Assembly: GCA_036897625.1 (NCBI GenBank)
Contig: JAYMTA010000298.1
Coordinates: forward strand, 1-32,049
Direction: 5' to 3'
Origin: Pelargonium cotyledonis
Taxonomy: Eukaryota; Streptophyta; Magnoliopsida; Geraniales; Geraniaceae
DNA: 32,049 nt
Shown piece after piece: positions 31,239 to 32,049 of the stretch. Numbering within the stretch: position 1 is the first letter of the stretch; each line of letters starts with the position of its first letter. Under the pieces are notes generated by a model, which did no database searches, was not told the DNA's origin, and saw only the letters and a list, made by a program, of their open reading frames with translations. The position numbers and the translations under genes are program-made.

Positions 31239-31680
31239 TAAGGAAAATAACTATTTTGAGATAAATTTGAAAGTTTAACGGCTATTTTGTCAAAAAGAAA
31301 AAAAAATTGGGTTGAAACATAATCAATATTGTGCTCCTAAGCCAATATTATTAGGTAGTAATTATTAACAAAGATGATGATTAAACGGTTAAGCAATAAA
31401 TTACATGAAGATTGTGTCGCTGGGTCCTTCCCTTCAAGTGGGCAAGGTAAGATTTGGAGAAAAGGTTGTTTGTCTTTATTTCTATCAACTTCATTATCTA
31501 AAGGGTTCCTTATCTATTGAAAAGTTATCGGATAGATCCCTAACAAAAGAAAAAATCACAGCAGTCTCTCACATAAACAAAAATTGGTCACACAAATCCC
31601 ACTGTTAGTTTGAGCTAACGGAACCATTAGTTTGGGTGACGTGGCACCACGTAACATTTTAATTTATATTATTTTAATTT
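31239..31680. other. Gene-free stretch before the palindromic array
   Basis: A 67-codon ORF at 31405-31608 has no recognisable similarity. From about 31560 the style of sequence (TTAGTTTGAGCTAACGGAACC, then TGACGTGGCACC) appears to belong to the repetitive element that includes the array to the right. Confidence 0.4.
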
Positions 31681-32049
31681 ATTTTCACACGTGGCGCTGA
31701 CGTGACATTTAAAAATATTTTATAATAATTAAAAAATTAAAATGACATGTGTCACTTAATGATTGGTCCAAAATTAATTTTTGAACCAACTAATAAGCGA
31801 CACGTGTCATTTTCAATTAAAATTAAAATTAATATATTTTTTAAATGTCACGTCAGCGCAATGTGACATTATAATTTATATTTTTATTTTCACACGTGGC
31901 GCTGACGTGGCATTTAAAATATTTTAATGTAATTAAAAATTAACAATGAGACACGTGTCACTTAATGATTTGTCCAAAATTAATTTTGCTAATTTTTTTT
32001 AAAATTTAATTTTTTTTAAAAAAAAATATCACCTCAGCGACATGTCACC
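31681..32049. repeat. Array of alternating inverted repeats with G-box-like cores
   Basis: A unit running from CACGTGGCGCTGACGTG(A/G)CATTT through A/T-rich DNA to GACA(T/C)GTGTCACTTAATGAT appears forward at about 31686-31765, inverted at 31791-31865, forward at 31891-31975 and, partly, inverted from about 31990 to the window end. The two forward units are about 205 bp apart. The result is two consecutive imperfect palindromes, the second cut by the window edge. The element class is unknown. Confidence 0.7.

Noticed and set aside
1-32049. A biosynthetic cluster or other undescribed multi-gene system
   Set aside because: The only three intact genes belong to unrelated, well-known plant families, and the remaining text is repeats and a pseudogene; nothing indicates joint function.

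Overview
The window looks like nuclear DNA of a eudicot plant. It is AT-rich, its genes are split by short introns with AG acceptors, and it is littered with plant-type transposon remnants (Stowaway-, Tourist-, CACTA- and MULE-like MITEs, tRNA-derived SINEs and an L1-type LINE). I cannot name the species. Coordinates of spliced genes come from my own reading of exon continuity, reading-frame phase and family similarity.

Layout. (1) 1-3309: a decayed leftward gene of the isoflavone-reductase-like / eugenol synthase / PCBER family. All five exons and all splice sites can be traced, but exons 3 and 4 carry at least four frame-breaking indels, and three of its four introns hold MITE insertions. 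(2) 3310-7921: gene-poor DNA with MITEs, microsatellites and local direct repeats. (3) 7922-10146: an internally deleted L1-clade LINE with a 5' GC-rich leader, an RRM-type ORF1, an endonuclease fragment, a C-terminal zinc-knuckle fragment, a poly(A) tail and target-site duplications. (4) 10160-16360: about 6 kb without a recognisable gene, containing two SINEs and one SINE-like repeat. (5) 16362-18648 (+): a complete neprosin-domain secreted protein (7 exons, 426 aa). (6) 20583-23810 (+): a complete kinetochore SPC25 homologue (8 exons, 343 aa). (7) 24445-26511 (-): a complete TIC32-like/retinol-dehydrogenase-like short-chain dehydrogenase (7 exons, 326 aa), convergent with SPC25. (8) 26630-32049: gene-poor DNA with a split SINE, a recent 300-bp tandem duplication, a MULE-like MITE with a near-perfect 9-bp target duplication, and an array of alternating inverted repeats at the right edge.

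The three intact genes are unrelated in function (secreted protease-family protein, chromosome segregation, NAD(P)H oxidoreductase), as is normal for plant gene neighbours. I see no operon-like or cluster logic and no evidence of a new multi-gene system. The most noteworthy points are one GC-AG intron in each of the three intact genes, the stepwise decay of the reductase gene, the LINE's internal deletion and the palindromic array at the right end.
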